64,000 nt of DNA from Candidatus Phosphoribacter baldrii (GTDB lineage: Bacteria; Actinomycetota; Actinomycetes; Actinomycetales; Dermatophilaceae), in the NCBI GenBank assembly GCA_016704565.1, contig JADIZV010000002.1, positions 868,001 to 932,000 of the forward strand, read 5' to 3'. The translations under genes were made by a program, and so were the position numbers. Below the pieces are notes generated by a model. It searched no databases. It saw only the letters and a list, made by a program, of their open reading frames with translations, and had not been told where the DNA came from. Positions 8,471 through 16,711 of the stretch are shown here, one piece after another; position 1 is the stretch's first letter, and every line of letters begins with the position of its first letter.

Positions 8471-9682
8471 ATGGGACGTCACCTCCGTCGTGTCGGGTTG
8501 GTCGCCGCAGCCGTGAGCCTGGGGCTCGGGGCCTGCACCACCGCGCCCCCGGCACAAACCAGCACGCCCGCACCGAGCTCGGCACGGGCTGCGAGCTCGG
8601 GTGCCGGCAGCGCGGCATACCCGACGTCGACCGCACCACGTCCGACGGCGCCCGCTGCGCCGGGGACGCCCACGACGCCCCCATCACCGGGCGCCGTGGG
8701 CAACGGCCGGATCACGATCGCCTTCGGGGGAGACGTCCATTTCGAACGCCACGTGAAGGCGCTGCTCGACCGTCCCGACGGGCTCGCCGAGCTGCAGCCG
8801 TTGCTCGGGACAGCGGATGTCGCGGTGGTCAACCTCGAGACGGCCATCACGACCCGCGGGACGCCGGAGCCCAAGTCCTTCACCTTCCGGGCCCCGCCGA
8901 GTGCGCTGACCACCTTGGCAGCAGCGGGGGTCGATGTGGCGGGGATGGCGAACAACCACGCCGTCGATTTCGGGCCGCAGGGCCTGGCCGACACGTTGGC
9001 GGCCAAGGACGCCAGCCCGATCCCGGTGATCGGCGTCGGCCGCACCGCCGCCGAGGCGTTCGCCCCCGCGGTCCTCAACGTCCGCGGGACATCGGTAGCG
9101 GTCATTGCGTCGACGCAGGTGGGAGACCTCACCGCGACGAAGTTCCCGGCCGGCGACGCCAAGGCAGGGGTGGCCGCCAACCTCGACAACACCCGGCTCC
9201 TCGCGGCCGTGCGCGCGGCGAGGGCGAAGTACGACGTCGTCGTGGTCTTCCTGCACTGGGGGACCGAACGGACGACGTGTCCCGACCCGCGGCAGTTCGC
9301 CACGGCAGCTGCGCTTGAAAAGGCCGGTGCGGACGTCATTGTCGGCGGACACCACCACCGGGTGCTCGGGGCCGGGTGGCTCGGCCGAGCCTATGTGGGC
9401 TACGGGTTGGGCAACTTCGTGTGGTGGCTCAACACCAACACCCCCGCGGATGCCGCGACCGGAGTCCTGACGGTCGAGATCGACGCGGCCGCGGTGGCGG
9501 CCCGGGCGGCGACCCCTCGCGAGCAATGGGCCGGGCTGCCGTCGGTCGTCGTCGCGGACCATTACGCTCCGTTGACGATCTCGGCCAAGGACGGTGTGCC
9601 GCGGGCCGCCGCCAAGGCGTCCGCGCGGCTGGCCGAGTGGGAAGCCGCCCGCGCGTGCACCAAACTGAAGGGGACTCCATGA
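8471..9682 (+). CDS. CapA-family (PGA_cap) metallophosphatase-like lipoprotein
   Basis: 403 aa. Signal peptide with lipobox LGAC (Cys22), then a Thr/Pro/Ala-rich linker to about residue 80, then a CapA domain. Visible family motifs: FGGDVHFERHV, VVNLETAIT, AGVDVAGMANNHAVDFG, VFLHWGTE and GGHHHRVLG, the metal-binding residues of the calcineurin-like fold. The family includes poly-gamma-glutamate capsule proteins, but most actinobacterial members have no proven substrate. Its stop overlaps the next start by 4 nt (ATGA), so it is coupled to the alkaline-phosphatase-fold gene. Confidence 0.82.
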   Translation: MGRHLRRVGLVAAAVSLGLGACTTAPPAQTSTPAPSSARAASSGAGSAAYPTSTAPRPTAPAAPGTPTTPPSPGAVGNGRITIAFGGDVHFERHVKALLDRPDGLAELQPLLGTADVAVVNLETAITTRGTPEPKSFTFRAPPSALTTLAAAGVDVAGMANNHAVDFGPQGLADTLAAKDASPIPVIGVGRTAAEAFAPAVLNVRGTSVAVIASTQVGDLTATKFPAGDAKAGVAANLDNTRLLAAVRAARAKYDVVVVFLHWGTERTTCPDPRQFATAAALEKAGADVIVGGHHHRVLGAGWLGRAYVGYGLGNFVWWLNTNTPADAATGVLTVEIDAAAVAARAATPREQWAGLPSVVVADHYAPLTISAKDGVPRAAAKASARLAEWEAARACTKLKGTP

Positions 9683-11187
9683 CCTCGCCGCCGACCGACC
9701 AGTCGGTCCGAAGCGCTGACCGCGAGCGGATGATCAGCGCCCTGTGTGTCGACGAGCTCGCCGCCATCGTCGACCTCGTCGTCTGGGTCGAGCCCGTCGA
9801 CGGCGTCCCCACCGCGCACGCGGCCAACCACCTCGGCCGCACCCGGTTGCACCCAGGCGGACGTCAGGAGGTTCTCGCGGGCATCGACCCCATTGCGTCC
9901 CAAGACCCGATGGCGTTCCTCCCGTATGCCGCCCCGCACGGCGAGCTGGCCAACCCGTGCCCCACTTCGTCGCGGGACAACGCCTACCCGTATGCCGCCG
10001 AGCGCTTGCTGTCGTTCTTCGCCGACCCGGATCGCAGCCCTGACTTGGCGATCGTCCACACGCCCCGGCACTTCTTCCCCGACGAGGGTGGGCACGTCGG
10101 CGAGCACGGCTCGCTCGATGTCATCCAGTCGCGTGCTCCGTTGCTGCTGTCCGGGGCCGGGATCCGCCGGCTCGGGATGGTCCATGAGCACGCTCGGCTC
10201 GTCGACGTCGGGCCCACGTTGGCGGTGCTCGCTGGGGTCGACGAGACCGATCTGCGCGACGCCCATGGTGACCCGCTGGACGGAAGGCCGCTGACGGCAT
10301 ACCTCACCGGTGCGGCACCGCGCGCGGTCGTGGGCATCCTCTGGGATGGTGCGCATTGTTCTGATCTGCTGCACCTGGCTGAGGCGGGCGAACTGCCCAA
10401 CGTGGCGCGGCTCATCGACCGCGGGCTCGCGCTGCGCGGGGGAGCGGTGGCGCAGTTCCCGTCGATCACGCTGACCAACCACACCTCGATCCTCACCGGC
10501 GTCGGGCCGGGTCGGCATGGGGTGATGGGCAACGTCTACTTCGACCGGGCAACCGGCGAACAGGTCGTCCCCAACGACGAGACGACCTGGCACCGGTCGG
10601 GGGAGTGGCTCCACGACTCCGTGCGGACGATCTTCGAGCTCGTGCCGGGCTTCACGGCCTGCATCGACGAGGCCATCGATCGTGGCTCGGACTACTCGAC
10701 GATGGGCCTCATCCGGGCCAGCGGCTCCGGCACGGGGGCCGGGGGTCTGGGTGACCAGTTGCCCGACGCGGCGACCTCGCCGTTCCTGTCCGACCAGCGG
10801 TTCATCTCCGACGATGCCTACTTCCGCTGGGGCGTGCAGGTCGACGACATGGGGTTGGAGCAGATGCGCCGCCTGTATGCCGGTGGGCTGGCTTCCGCTC
10901 CCAAGCTCACCTGGTGGGCCAATGTCGTCACCGACGCCGGGCATCATGCGGGTGGCCCCCGGTCCGAGCCGGCGCGGGAATCGTTGCGGCAAGCCGATGC
11001 TCGGCTCGGGGTCTTCCTGGACCTGCTCGACGCCCGCGGCGAGTTGGACGACGTCGCCGTCCTGCTGACCGCCGACCACGGGTTCGAGGGGTCGGACCCC
11101 GCCTGCACGGGGTCCTGGCGGCCAGCGTTGGACGCGGTTGGGGTCGCCTACCGCGACGAGGGGCCCGGGTTCGTCTACCTTCTGTAG
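9679..11187 (+). CDS. Alkaline-phosphatase-superfamily protein with rearranged or duplicated domain order
   Basis: 502 aa, no signal peptide. Residues about 230-500 look like a type I phosphodiesterase/nucleotide pyrophosphatase core: ILWDG metal Asp, FPSITLTNHTSILTG with the nucleophile Thr, VTDAGHHAGGP metal site, and TADHGFEG. The N-terminal half instead resembles the C-terminal part of such a domain (GGHVGEHGSLD, then PLLLSGAGI, then LVDVGPTLAVLAGVDE). Either two partial copies are fused or the fold is circularly permuted. Located between CapA-like and SGNH lipoprotein genes, which suggests cell-envelope or polysaccharide work. Substrate unknown. Confidence 0.75.
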   Translation: MTSPPTDQSVRSADRERMISALCVDELAAIVDLVVWVEPVDGVPTAHAANHLGRTRLHPGGRQEVLAGIDPIASQDPMAFLPYAAPHGELANPCPTSSRDNAYPYAAERLLSFFADPDRSPDLAIVHTPRHFFPDEGGHVGEHGSLDVIQSRAPLLLSGAGIRRLGMVHEHARLVDVGPTLAVLAGVDETDLRDAHGDPLDGRPLTAYLTGAAPRAVVGILWDGAHCSDLLHLAEAGELPNVARLIDRGLALRGGAVAQFPSITLTNHTSILTGVGPGRHGVMGNVYFDRATGEQVVPNDETTWHRSGEWLHDSVRTIFELVPGFTACIDEAIDRGSDYSTMGLIRASGSGTGAGGLGDQLPDAATSPFLSDQRFISDDAYFRWGVQVDDMGLEQMRRLYAGGLASAPKLTWWANVVTDAGHHAGGPRSEPARESLRQADARLGVFLDLLDARGELDDVAVLLTADHGFEGSDPACTGSWRPALDAVGVAYRDEGPGFVYLL

Positions 11188-12099
11188 ATGCGTGGGTTGG
11201 GTTCGTTGCGATGCCGCGGTCGAGTGGTGAGTTCCGCCCCGTCGCTGGTCGGTGTGTTGAGACGGTCGGCGGTAGTCGGTGCGATCGGTGCGCTCGCCCT
11301 CGGAGCGGGCCTGATCGGTGCCTGTTCGGCCGTGCCGCCCAGTGGGGGATCGACCGGCACGTCGGCTGCCGCAACCGCCATCCCTAGCCCCAGCGATCCG
11401 ATCACTCATCCGGCCGCGACGGCGGACCCGTCGAGCACGTCGGGACCGTCCCGTCCGGGGAGTGCGTCGGGTCCCGCCCGGCTCCTGGTCTTCGGCGACT
11501 CGATCTCGACGTCGGCCTTCCGATCCACACCGGGGAACTCCCATCCGGAGCGGATTGGGCCGGGCTGGCCCGATCGCCTCGCCAGGCTGACGGGACCAGG
11601 GCTGGCGGTGGTCAACCTCGCTTCCCCGGGCTCATGGCTGTGCACGGAAAACCCGGTGGGTCCGATTCCGTCACTCGTCTCCCAGGTCTCCACCGCCGTG
11701 ACCAAGGAGGCCGAGGGCGGCTACCTGCTGGTTCTGGGCGGTCGCAACGACCTCACTCACGTGACCGACACCCAGCTGCGCCAGGCGGTGACCGACATCG
11801 CGGCCGCGGCCGCGGCCCACGGCATGGTGGCTGCCTTTGTCACGGTCCTGCCGGTGAACGATCGCACCGGGTATCGCGCGTTGACCGAACCACAACGACG
11901 CCGGTTCAACTCCTGGCTGCAGGCCACCTTCCCCCACCTCGTCGTGTCGGCTGACCCGGTGGTGGACCGAGATCGGGACGGCCAGCTAGACCGCGCTTTC
12001 GACGCTGGCGACGGGTTCCACCTCAACGAAGCGGGGAGCGATGCCCTCGCCGCGGCCGCGGCCGACCTCGTGCGAGCGAACGGCTGGCCGCTCGGCTGA
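11188..12099 (+). CDS. SGNH/GDSL hydrolase lipoprotein
   Basis: 303 aa. An Arg-containing leader precedes a hydrophobic stretch and a lipobox (LIGAC, Cys at about 46), then a Ser/Thr/Pro linker. The hydrolase domain starts near residue 93 with FGDSISTS (nucleophile Ser). Block III is LGGRND and block V is DGFHLN, giving the Asp and His of the triad. Family members deacylate esters or act as O-acyl hydrolases or transferases on glycans. The ATG follows the previous stop codon directly, so it is the third gene of the capA-like operon. A start inside the leader at GTG 11227 is possible. Confidence 0.8.
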   Translation: MRGLGSLRCRGRVVSSAPSLVGVLRRSAVVGAIGALALGAGLIGACSAVPPSGGSTGTSAAATAIPSPSDPITHPAATADPSSTSGPSRPGSASGPARLLVFGDSISTSAFRSTPGNSHPERIGPGWPDRLARLTGPGLAVVNLASPGSWLCTENPVGPIPSLVSQVSTAVTKEAEGGYLLVLGGRNDLTHVTDTQLRQAVTDIAAAAAAHGMVAAFVTVLPVNDRTGYRALTEPQRRRFNSWLQATFPHLVVSADPVVDRDRDGQLDRAFDAGDGFHLNEAGSDALAAAAADLVRANGWPLG

Positions 12100-12110
12100 G
12101 GCCAGCCAGT

Positions 12111-12211
12111 CAACTGAGCCGACAAGCGGACGGTTCAGCGCGTCAGCTGAGCCAGCAAGCCGGAAGCCTCAGCGAGACAGCTGAGCCAGCAGGCCGGAAG
12201 CCTCAGCGAGC
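12111..12211. repeat. Three imperfect 34-bp tandem repeats between convergent genes
   Basis: Units at about 12111-12143, 12144-12177 and 12178-12211. The last two differ at only two positions; the first is diverged. Each unit contains CTGAGCC and CCTCAGC-like arms that can pair, so the array can form serial stem-loops. It covers the iorB stop codon region and may be a bidirectional terminator for the SGNH gene and iorB. Confidence 0.7.
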
Positions 12212-12832
12212 GGCGCGGGCACTCATCTCGGCCCGTCCCGCCGCGAACGCCCGGTGGTTGATGTCGAGGTGGGCGGCCTTGACCCGACGGTCCAGCACTG
12301 CCGCCCAGTCGGTCTCGGGCAGCCCGAGCATCGTCGAGAGGGCTCCGAGCAACACAACGTTGGCGACGAATTTGTTGCCCAGCTCCTCAGCAACCCGGGC
12401 GCCGTGAATCCAGACGACTCGTTGCCCGGGCTCGGTGAAGGCGGACTCGATCGCCGGATCGCCGGGGTAGCGCGCGCCACCGGTGATGACGGTGATCGGC
12501 TCGATGGCGAAGTCGTTGAGGATCGCGGTGCCCGCGGGAGTGAGCAACGCGGCATACCGGGCCGCTTCCATCTTCTCGAAGGCGACGAGGATGTCTGCCC
12601 CCGCGGCCGGGATGATCGGCGAAAACACGTGACGACCCCAACGGACGTGTGAGACGACCGAGCCGCCGCGCTGCGACATGCCGTGCACTTCGGCCTTCTT
12701 GACGTCGTACCCAGCCGCCATCCCCAGCTCGGCCAGGACGTTGCTGGCAAGGATGGTGCCTTGTCCGCCGACGCCGACCAGGGCGATGTCGAGCGTCTCG
12801 GGCAGCGCTGACAGCGCTGGCAGCTCAGACAT
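12203..12832 (-). CDS. iorB: Indolepyruvate:ferredoxin oxidoreductase, beta subunit
   Basis: 209 aa. Pyruvate ferredoxin/flavodoxin oxidoreductase gamma-type domain, with the glycine-rich ALVGVGGQGTILASN near the N-terminus and KKAEVHGMSQRGG. Together with IorA it oxidatively decarboxylates aryl pyruvates from aromatic amino acid breakdown, reducing ferredoxin. The ATG lies 8 nt inside the end of iorA. The last codons and stop fall in the 34-bp tandem repeat, so its C-terminus may have been altered by the repeat. Confidence 0.9.
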   Translation of the reverse strand: MSELPALSALPETLDIALVGVGGQGTILASNVLAELGMAAGYDVKKAEVHGMSQRGGSVVSHVRWGRHVFSPIIPAAGADILVAFEKMEAARYAALLTPAGTAILNDFAIEPITVITGGARYPGDPAIESAFTEPGQRVVWIHGARVAEELGNKFVANVVLLGALSTMLGLPETDWAAVLDRRVKAAHLDINHRAFAAGRAEMSARAAR

Positions 12833-14738
12833 GGGCCACCTGCTCACGGAAGAGGATCGCGTCGCGGGGGCAGACCTGGGCGCAGATCTCGCAGCCGGTG
12901 CACATCACCTGGTCGATGAGAGCAAGGGGGCGCTGGGTGCGCTCGTCGAGCTCGTCGGACTGCAGGATCGCGGGGCATCCGATCCGGAAGCAGATCGTGC
13001 ACCCGTTGCAGGCGTCGGTGACTGCGAGCGGGAGGTAGGTCGCCTTGGCAGTGGGCAGCAGCGCGCACTCCTCCTGGGTGATGAGCACGGCCGGGCCGTC
13101 CTCCTTAAGCCAGGTCTTGAGTTGCTTCTCCAGTGCCTTGACGTCGTAGGACTTGATGGTGCGGACCTTGTCCTGCGGGAACCCGAGCGAGCGCACAACG
13201 CCCTCGATGTCGACCTCGACGGTCTCCTGACGTTGCAGGGTGTGCCCCGTGCCGGGGTTCTCCTGGTGGCCGGTCATGCCAGTGATCCGGTTGTCCATGA
13301 TGATCGTCACGACGTTGCTGCGGTTGTAGAGGACGTTGAGCAGCGCCGGGATCCCGCTGTGGAAGAAGGTCGAGTCGCCGATAACAGCGACATGCCGACC
13401 GGGGTCGCCCGCGACCGCGCCGCCGTGAGCGACCGCGATGCTCGCGCCCATGCACCCGGCGGTGTGCAGGGCGTCCAGCGGCTTTGCCATCCCGAGCGTG
13501 TAGCAGCCGATGTCCCCGTTGACCGTCACGCCGAGCTTGTGCAGGACATAGAACGACGAACGGTGCGGGCACCCGGGGCACAGGACCGGTGGGCGCGGGG
13601 CCACCTCGACGGGAGTGAGCGGGAGGGTACGGAACGACGGGGAGGTGCCGCCGGCGGCATACGGTATGCCGCTGCCGGCCACCCCGTTCCCGGACCCGTT
13701 CGCGGTCGTGGCGGCGCCGATCAACGCGGGCGCCTCAAGGAGTCCGGCGGCGACGGCGCTCCTGCGGACCACGGCCGGGTCGAGCTCGCCCATGAGGGGG
13801 AAGATCGACTTGGTGTGCGGGTAGGTGGGTGGGGTCGGCGGCTCGTGGAGGCGGATGCCCATGAGGCGCACCTGGTCCTCGACGAACGGGTCGAGCTCTT
13901 CGAGCACGATGACGGTGTCGACCTGGGCGGCGAAGTCGGCGATGAGCTTGCGGGGGAGCGGGTAGACCATGCCGAGCTTGAGGGTGCTGGCGTCGGGGAA
14001 GACCTCGCGGGCGTAGGCGTAGGCGACACCGCTGGTGATGATGCCCAAGCGGGTGCCGCGCATCTCGGCCCGGTTGAGCGGGGAGGTCTCCGCATAGTCG
14101 GCCAGGGCTTCGACCCGGTGCTCGATGACCGGGCGGCGGGCGCGCGCGTTGGCCGGAGCCATGTCGTACTTCGCGAGGTTGCGGACATAGGTGTCCGGGA
14201 CGGGGCGGCGGTTGCGGATCTCGCCGACCTCGACCGGCGAGCTCGTGTGGCAGACCCGGGTTGTCGGGCGCAGCAGCACGGGGGTGTCGAACCGCTCGGA
14301 CAGGTCGAAGGCCGCGACCATGAAGTCGTGGCTGTCCTGACTGTCGGCCGGGTCGAGGCACGGGACCCGGGCCCAGCGGGCGATGAACCGGTTGTCCTGC
14401 TCGTTCTGGGAGGAGTGCAGCGACGGGTCGTCGGCGGAGACGACGACCAGGCCCGCCTCGACGCCGGTCATCGAGACCGACCAGAAGGAGTCCATCGCGA
14501 CGTTGAGGCCGACGTGCTTCATCGTGGCGAAGGCCCGGCGCCCGGCGATCGCCGACCCGATGGCGACGTCGAGGGCGACTTTCTCGTTGGGTGACCACTC
14601 GGCATACACGTCGGGGTAGGGGGCGAACTCCTCGAGGATCTCGGTGCTCGGGGTGCCGGGGTAACCGGCGCCGACGACGGCACCCGCTTCCCACGCGGCG
14701 CGCGCGATGGCCTCGTTACCCGACAGGAGACGCTTCAT
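12825..14738 (-). CDS. iorA: Indolepyruvate:ferredoxin oxidoreductase, alpha subunit
   Basis: 637 aa. Domains in order: N-terminal PFOR pyrimidine-binding domain (AGYPGTPSTEI; residues 1-190), middle domain, thiamine diphosphate-binding domain (GDIGCYTLGMAK and VIGDSTFFHSG, about 400-480), and a C-terminal pair of 4Fe-4S clusters (CNGCTICFRIGCP and CTGCEICAQVCP). Oxygen-sensitive enzyme of anaerobic or microaerobic amino acid catabolism. The start is fixed by AAGGAGGA 9 nt upstream; longer readings run into the att-site tRNA fragment. The upstream region has a DosR-box-like site. Confidence 0.93.
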   Translation of the reverse strand: MKRLLSGNEAIARAAWEAGAVVGAGYPGTPSTEILEEFAPYPDVYAEWSPNEKVALDVAIGSAIAGRRAFATMKHVGLNVAMDSFWSVSMTGVEAGLVVVSADDPSLHSSQNEQDNRFIARWARVPCLDPADSQDSHDFMVAAFDLSERFDTPVLLRPTTRVCHTSSPVEVGEIRNRRPVPDTYVRNLAKYDMAPANARARRPVIEHRVEALADYAETSPLNRAEMRGTRLGIITSGVAYAYAREVFPDASTLKLGMVYPLPRKLIADFAAQVDTVIVLEELDPFVEDQVRLMGIRLHEPPTPPTYPHTKSIFPLMGELDPAVVRRSAVAAGLLEAPALIGAATTANGSGNGVAGSGIPYAAGGTSPSFRTLPLTPVEVAPRPPVLCPGCPHRSSFYVLHKLGVTVNGDIGCYTLGMAKPLDALHTAGCMGASIAVAHGGAVAGDPGRHVAVIGDSTFFHSGIPALLNVLYNRSNVVTIIMDNRITGMTGHQENPGTGHTLQRQETVEVDIEGVVRSLGFPQDKVRTIKSYDVKALEKQLKTWLKEDGPAVLITQEECALLPTAKATYLPLAVTDACNGCTICFRIGCPAILQSDELDERTQRPLALIDQVMCTGCEICAQVCPRDAILFREQVAHV

Positions 14739-14820
14739 GGGTGGGTCCTCCTTGACCGGCCCGCGGGATCGCCCGGGCACTCGTGTCCCCCACCGTGCGC
14801 CTGTGGGTGGCGGCGGTCCA

Positions 14821-14840
14821 GTGCCATAGGTCCCTAGGGG
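14821..14840 (-). promoter_or_regulatory. DosR-box-like site upstream of iorA
   Basis: On the iorA sense strand the region reads TAGGGACCTATGGCAC, about 85 nt before the ATG. It shares GGGACCTATG with the etfB site at 4222-4238, in the same orientation. The right half is weaker than at etfB. The regulator is inferred. Confidence 0.35.
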
Positions 14841-14897
14841 GCGCAGTGGCCCGGCAGCACTGCCGGATTCCCTGGGTGGCCAGGTGAGCGCTGCTTT

Positions 14898-14941
14898 GGT
14901 GGGGCGGGTGGGGCTTGAACCCACGACCGACGGATTATGAG
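14898..14941. repeat. attL: 44-bp copy of the tRNA-Met 3' end
   Basis: Identical over 44 bp to 17088-17131, which is the 3' half of the intact tRNA-Met gene (acceptor, T arm, anticodon-stem region). After 14941 the sequence is unrelated to tRNA. This is the typical duplication left by a tyrosine-recombinase element that integrates into a tRNA 3' end. Confidence 0.9.
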
Positions 14942-14986
14942 GCCGGGTTTCCCCGGTGCAGTGGTGCACGGCTCTCTGAGTCGGCC

Positions 14987-16321
14987 CTAGTGGTAGGGAC
15001 ACTTGCCCAGCCGCCGACAGGGCATGCCGTCGCTCGCCCTTGGGGCCCCGCACCGATCGCCAGCTGGGGTAGGCACTGCAAAGCTGGTCGGCATGCCGTG
15101 CAGCGCGCCGGGGTTGAGGAACTGTCGACCGAGCATGGCCTTTCGGTCAGCAGAACTCATTCGTGCCTCGTCGGCAGCCTCGTGGAAGTGGTCACTGATT
15201 GCCGATGCCACTTCATCCACGACCGCCCGAGCCTCGTGGGCTCTCAGCCCGTACTCGGCGGCCACGCTGATGCACGCTGCGAACGTGGACGTCCGGATCC
15301 CGCTACGCCCGAAAGCCATCGCCTGCTGCGCGGTTTGCCCGGAACGCGGACCCGGGCACAGGTCGTATGCGGGCGACAGCCGCAGATGTGTGCCGTCCCA
15401 GAGCGCGGCATGGTTGCGCGCGTGATCGTCAGAGTTGCTGACGGCGACATTGAAGACGATGCGCCGAAACAAGGCGGGACCGACCGGCTCATGGCTTCCC
15501 GAGTGGCGCTCGAGGACGGCGAGGATCTGCGGATAGGTGACATAGCGGGCGCCCAGCTCACCCTCGCCCGACATGGTGAGGGCAGACACCGCGTGGATCC
15601 GTCCGCCGGCACTGGTGCGATCAAACCGGCGGACCAGCAGAATTTCTCGACCCAGGGACGATGTGACGCGCACTTCGCACACGTCGATCCCGGCGTGCTG
15701 GGCCAGGATCATCGTGGCCCCTTCGGCGTTCGGGACGCTGAAATGGGTGTCTGAAGATGACGAGAACTTGGCGATCCACTGGGTGCCGTCACTGTCGACC
15801 AGGAGTGCTTTCGGGCGGGCACCGCCGATCGACGTGCCGCGGATGAGCGCTTCGGCCAGCGGCTGGGGGAGTGGACGTCCGTCGTCGACCATGATCGCGG
15901 CCTCATGCAGTTCGTCCAGGGTGGCAGCCTCGTCACGCGGGACGTATTGCGTGGGGCTGGTCTGGAAGTCGAGCGCTCCGAATCGGTTCGAGCCGGACTC
16001 GATGAGGTACCGCAACTCGGTCAGGTCGAAGTCGCCGACACCCAAGCGTGAGTCGATCACCCGCCGTCCCCAGGCGTCCGGCGACCCGTCCCGGATGCAT
16101 CCGGGCATGTCGAGAGCAGGCAGCGGTGGAGTCACTCCGGCGCGCAGAGGTAGCTCGGGGCTGTAGAGGCTGATGGCGTTAGTGCGGCGCAGGTATGACT
16201 CGCCGTAGACGAAGTCGAGGCGTCCGGGGCGCTCGACGAGGCGCCCGGCGACAACAGGGTTCGTCTTGCCGGGCAACCAGGTCCACACGAATAGGGACTG
16301 CGGGGCCTCAGAAGCTGGCAA
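14987..16321 (-). CDS. hipA: HipA-family serine/threonine kinase toxin
   Basis: 444 aa. HipA N-terminal domain (about 12-110), then the kinase-like core: the P-loop-like GTSIGGARPKAL (about 160), WIAKF Lys, and the catalytic NVAVSNSDDHARN followed by LSPAYDLCP. Family members phosphorylate aminoacyl-tRNA synthetases or other targets and cause growth arrest. The last 25 residues add Cys-x10-Cys-x5-Cys-x2-His (CGAPRASDGMPC..C..H), a small zinc-finger-like tail not part of classical HipA. TTG start overlapping the end of hipB by 14 nt, with GAGG upstream. No GTATGCC motif occurs in hipBA, consistent with acquisition on the tRNA-integrated element. Confidence 0.85.
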   Translation of the reverse strand: MPASEAPQSLFVWTWLPGKTNPVVAGRLVERPGRLDFVYGESYLRRTNAISLYSPELPLRAGVTPPLPALDMPGCIRDGSPDAWGRRVIDSRLGVGDFDLTELRYLIESGSNRFGALDFQTSPTQYVPRDEAATLDELHEAAIMVDDGRPLPQPLAEALIRGTSIGGARPKALLVDSDGTQWIAKFSSSSDTHFSVPNAEGATMILAQHAGIDVCEVRVTSSLGREILLVRRFDRTSAGGRIHAVSALTMSGEGELGARYVTYPQILAVLERHSGSHEPVGPALFRRIVFNVAVSNSDDHARNHAALWDGTHLRLSPAYDLCPGPRSGQTAQQAMAFGRSGIRTSTFAACISVAAEYGLRAHEARAVVDEVASAISDHFHEAADEARMSSADRKAMLGRQFLNPGALHGMPTSFAVPTPAGDRCGAPRASDGMPCRRLGKCPYH

Positions 16322-16652
16322 GGTCAGCCTCGTCTACTTTCGGGGGGCGGACCCGGTGACCGATCAGAGCTAGGCGCTCTTCGCCGCGTCGGCGCATCCG
16401 GGCGAGCTCGTAAGAGTCTTCGACGCCAAACAGAGGCACTCCGACCATGACAGCAGCGTTGAAGACAGTGCCGATCGCGGTGGATGGCGACCCGGCTTCG
16501 AGCGCTTGAATCGTCCTGGCCGAGACACCGATTCTTGCCGCGAGGTCAGCGGCAGTCCACCCGCGCTCGTGCCGGGCCATACGGATCTGTGCTCCCAGCG
16601 TGCGGGCTGCGTCGAGTGTCTGCGGCTGTGGAACGACTTGGCGCTTAGCCAT
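16308..16652 (-). CDS. hipB: HipB-like antitoxin (XRE-family helix-turn-helix)
   Basis: 114 aa. Helix-turn-helix of the Cro/C1 type at about 20-75 (RMARHERGWTAADLAARIG and VSARTIQALEAG). Normally binds its own promoter and HipA to neutralise the kinase. The ATG at 16652 is chosen because GGAG lies about 6-9 nt upstream; an earlier in-frame start at 16673 lies inside the putative operator. First gene of the hipBA operon. Confidence 0.85.
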   Translation of the reverse strand: MAKRQVVPQPQTLDAARTLGAQIRMARHERGWTAADLAARIGVSARTIQALEAGSPSTAIGTVFNAAVMVGVPLFGVEDSYELARMRRRGEERLALIGHRVRPPKVDEADLASF

Positions 16653-16670
16653 ACGGACTCCAATAAAACG

Positions 16671-16691
16671 CACCTTAACGTGAATAAGGTG
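16671..16691. promoter_or_regulatory. Inverted-repeat operator upstream of hipB
   Basis: Perfect 7-bp arms CACCTTA and TAAGGTG with a 7-bp spacer, about 19 nt before the hipB ATG. The surrounding 80 bp is markedly AT-rich against the rest of the window. It is likely the HipB autoregulatory site overlapping the promoter (inference). Confidence 0.6.
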
Positions 16692-16711
16692 AAGTATATG
16701 ACTACCTCGCA

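Noticed and set aside
9562..11544. Minus-strand frame of 660 codons over the phosphatase gene
   Set aside because: Antisense shadow of a recognisable plus-strand protein, without domains or a ribosome site.
12111..12211. CRISPR-like array
   Set aside because: Units are contiguous 34-bp tandem repeats with no unique spacers and no cas genes nearby.
14898..14941. Possible second tRNA-Met gene
   Set aside because: Only the 3' half of the tRNA is present; sequence beyond 14941 cannot complete a cloverleaf. It is an att site.
12825..15053. Extended 742-codon reading of iorA
   Set aside because: The upstream 100 codons read through the tRNA fragment; the internal ATG with AAGGAGGA matches family N-termini.
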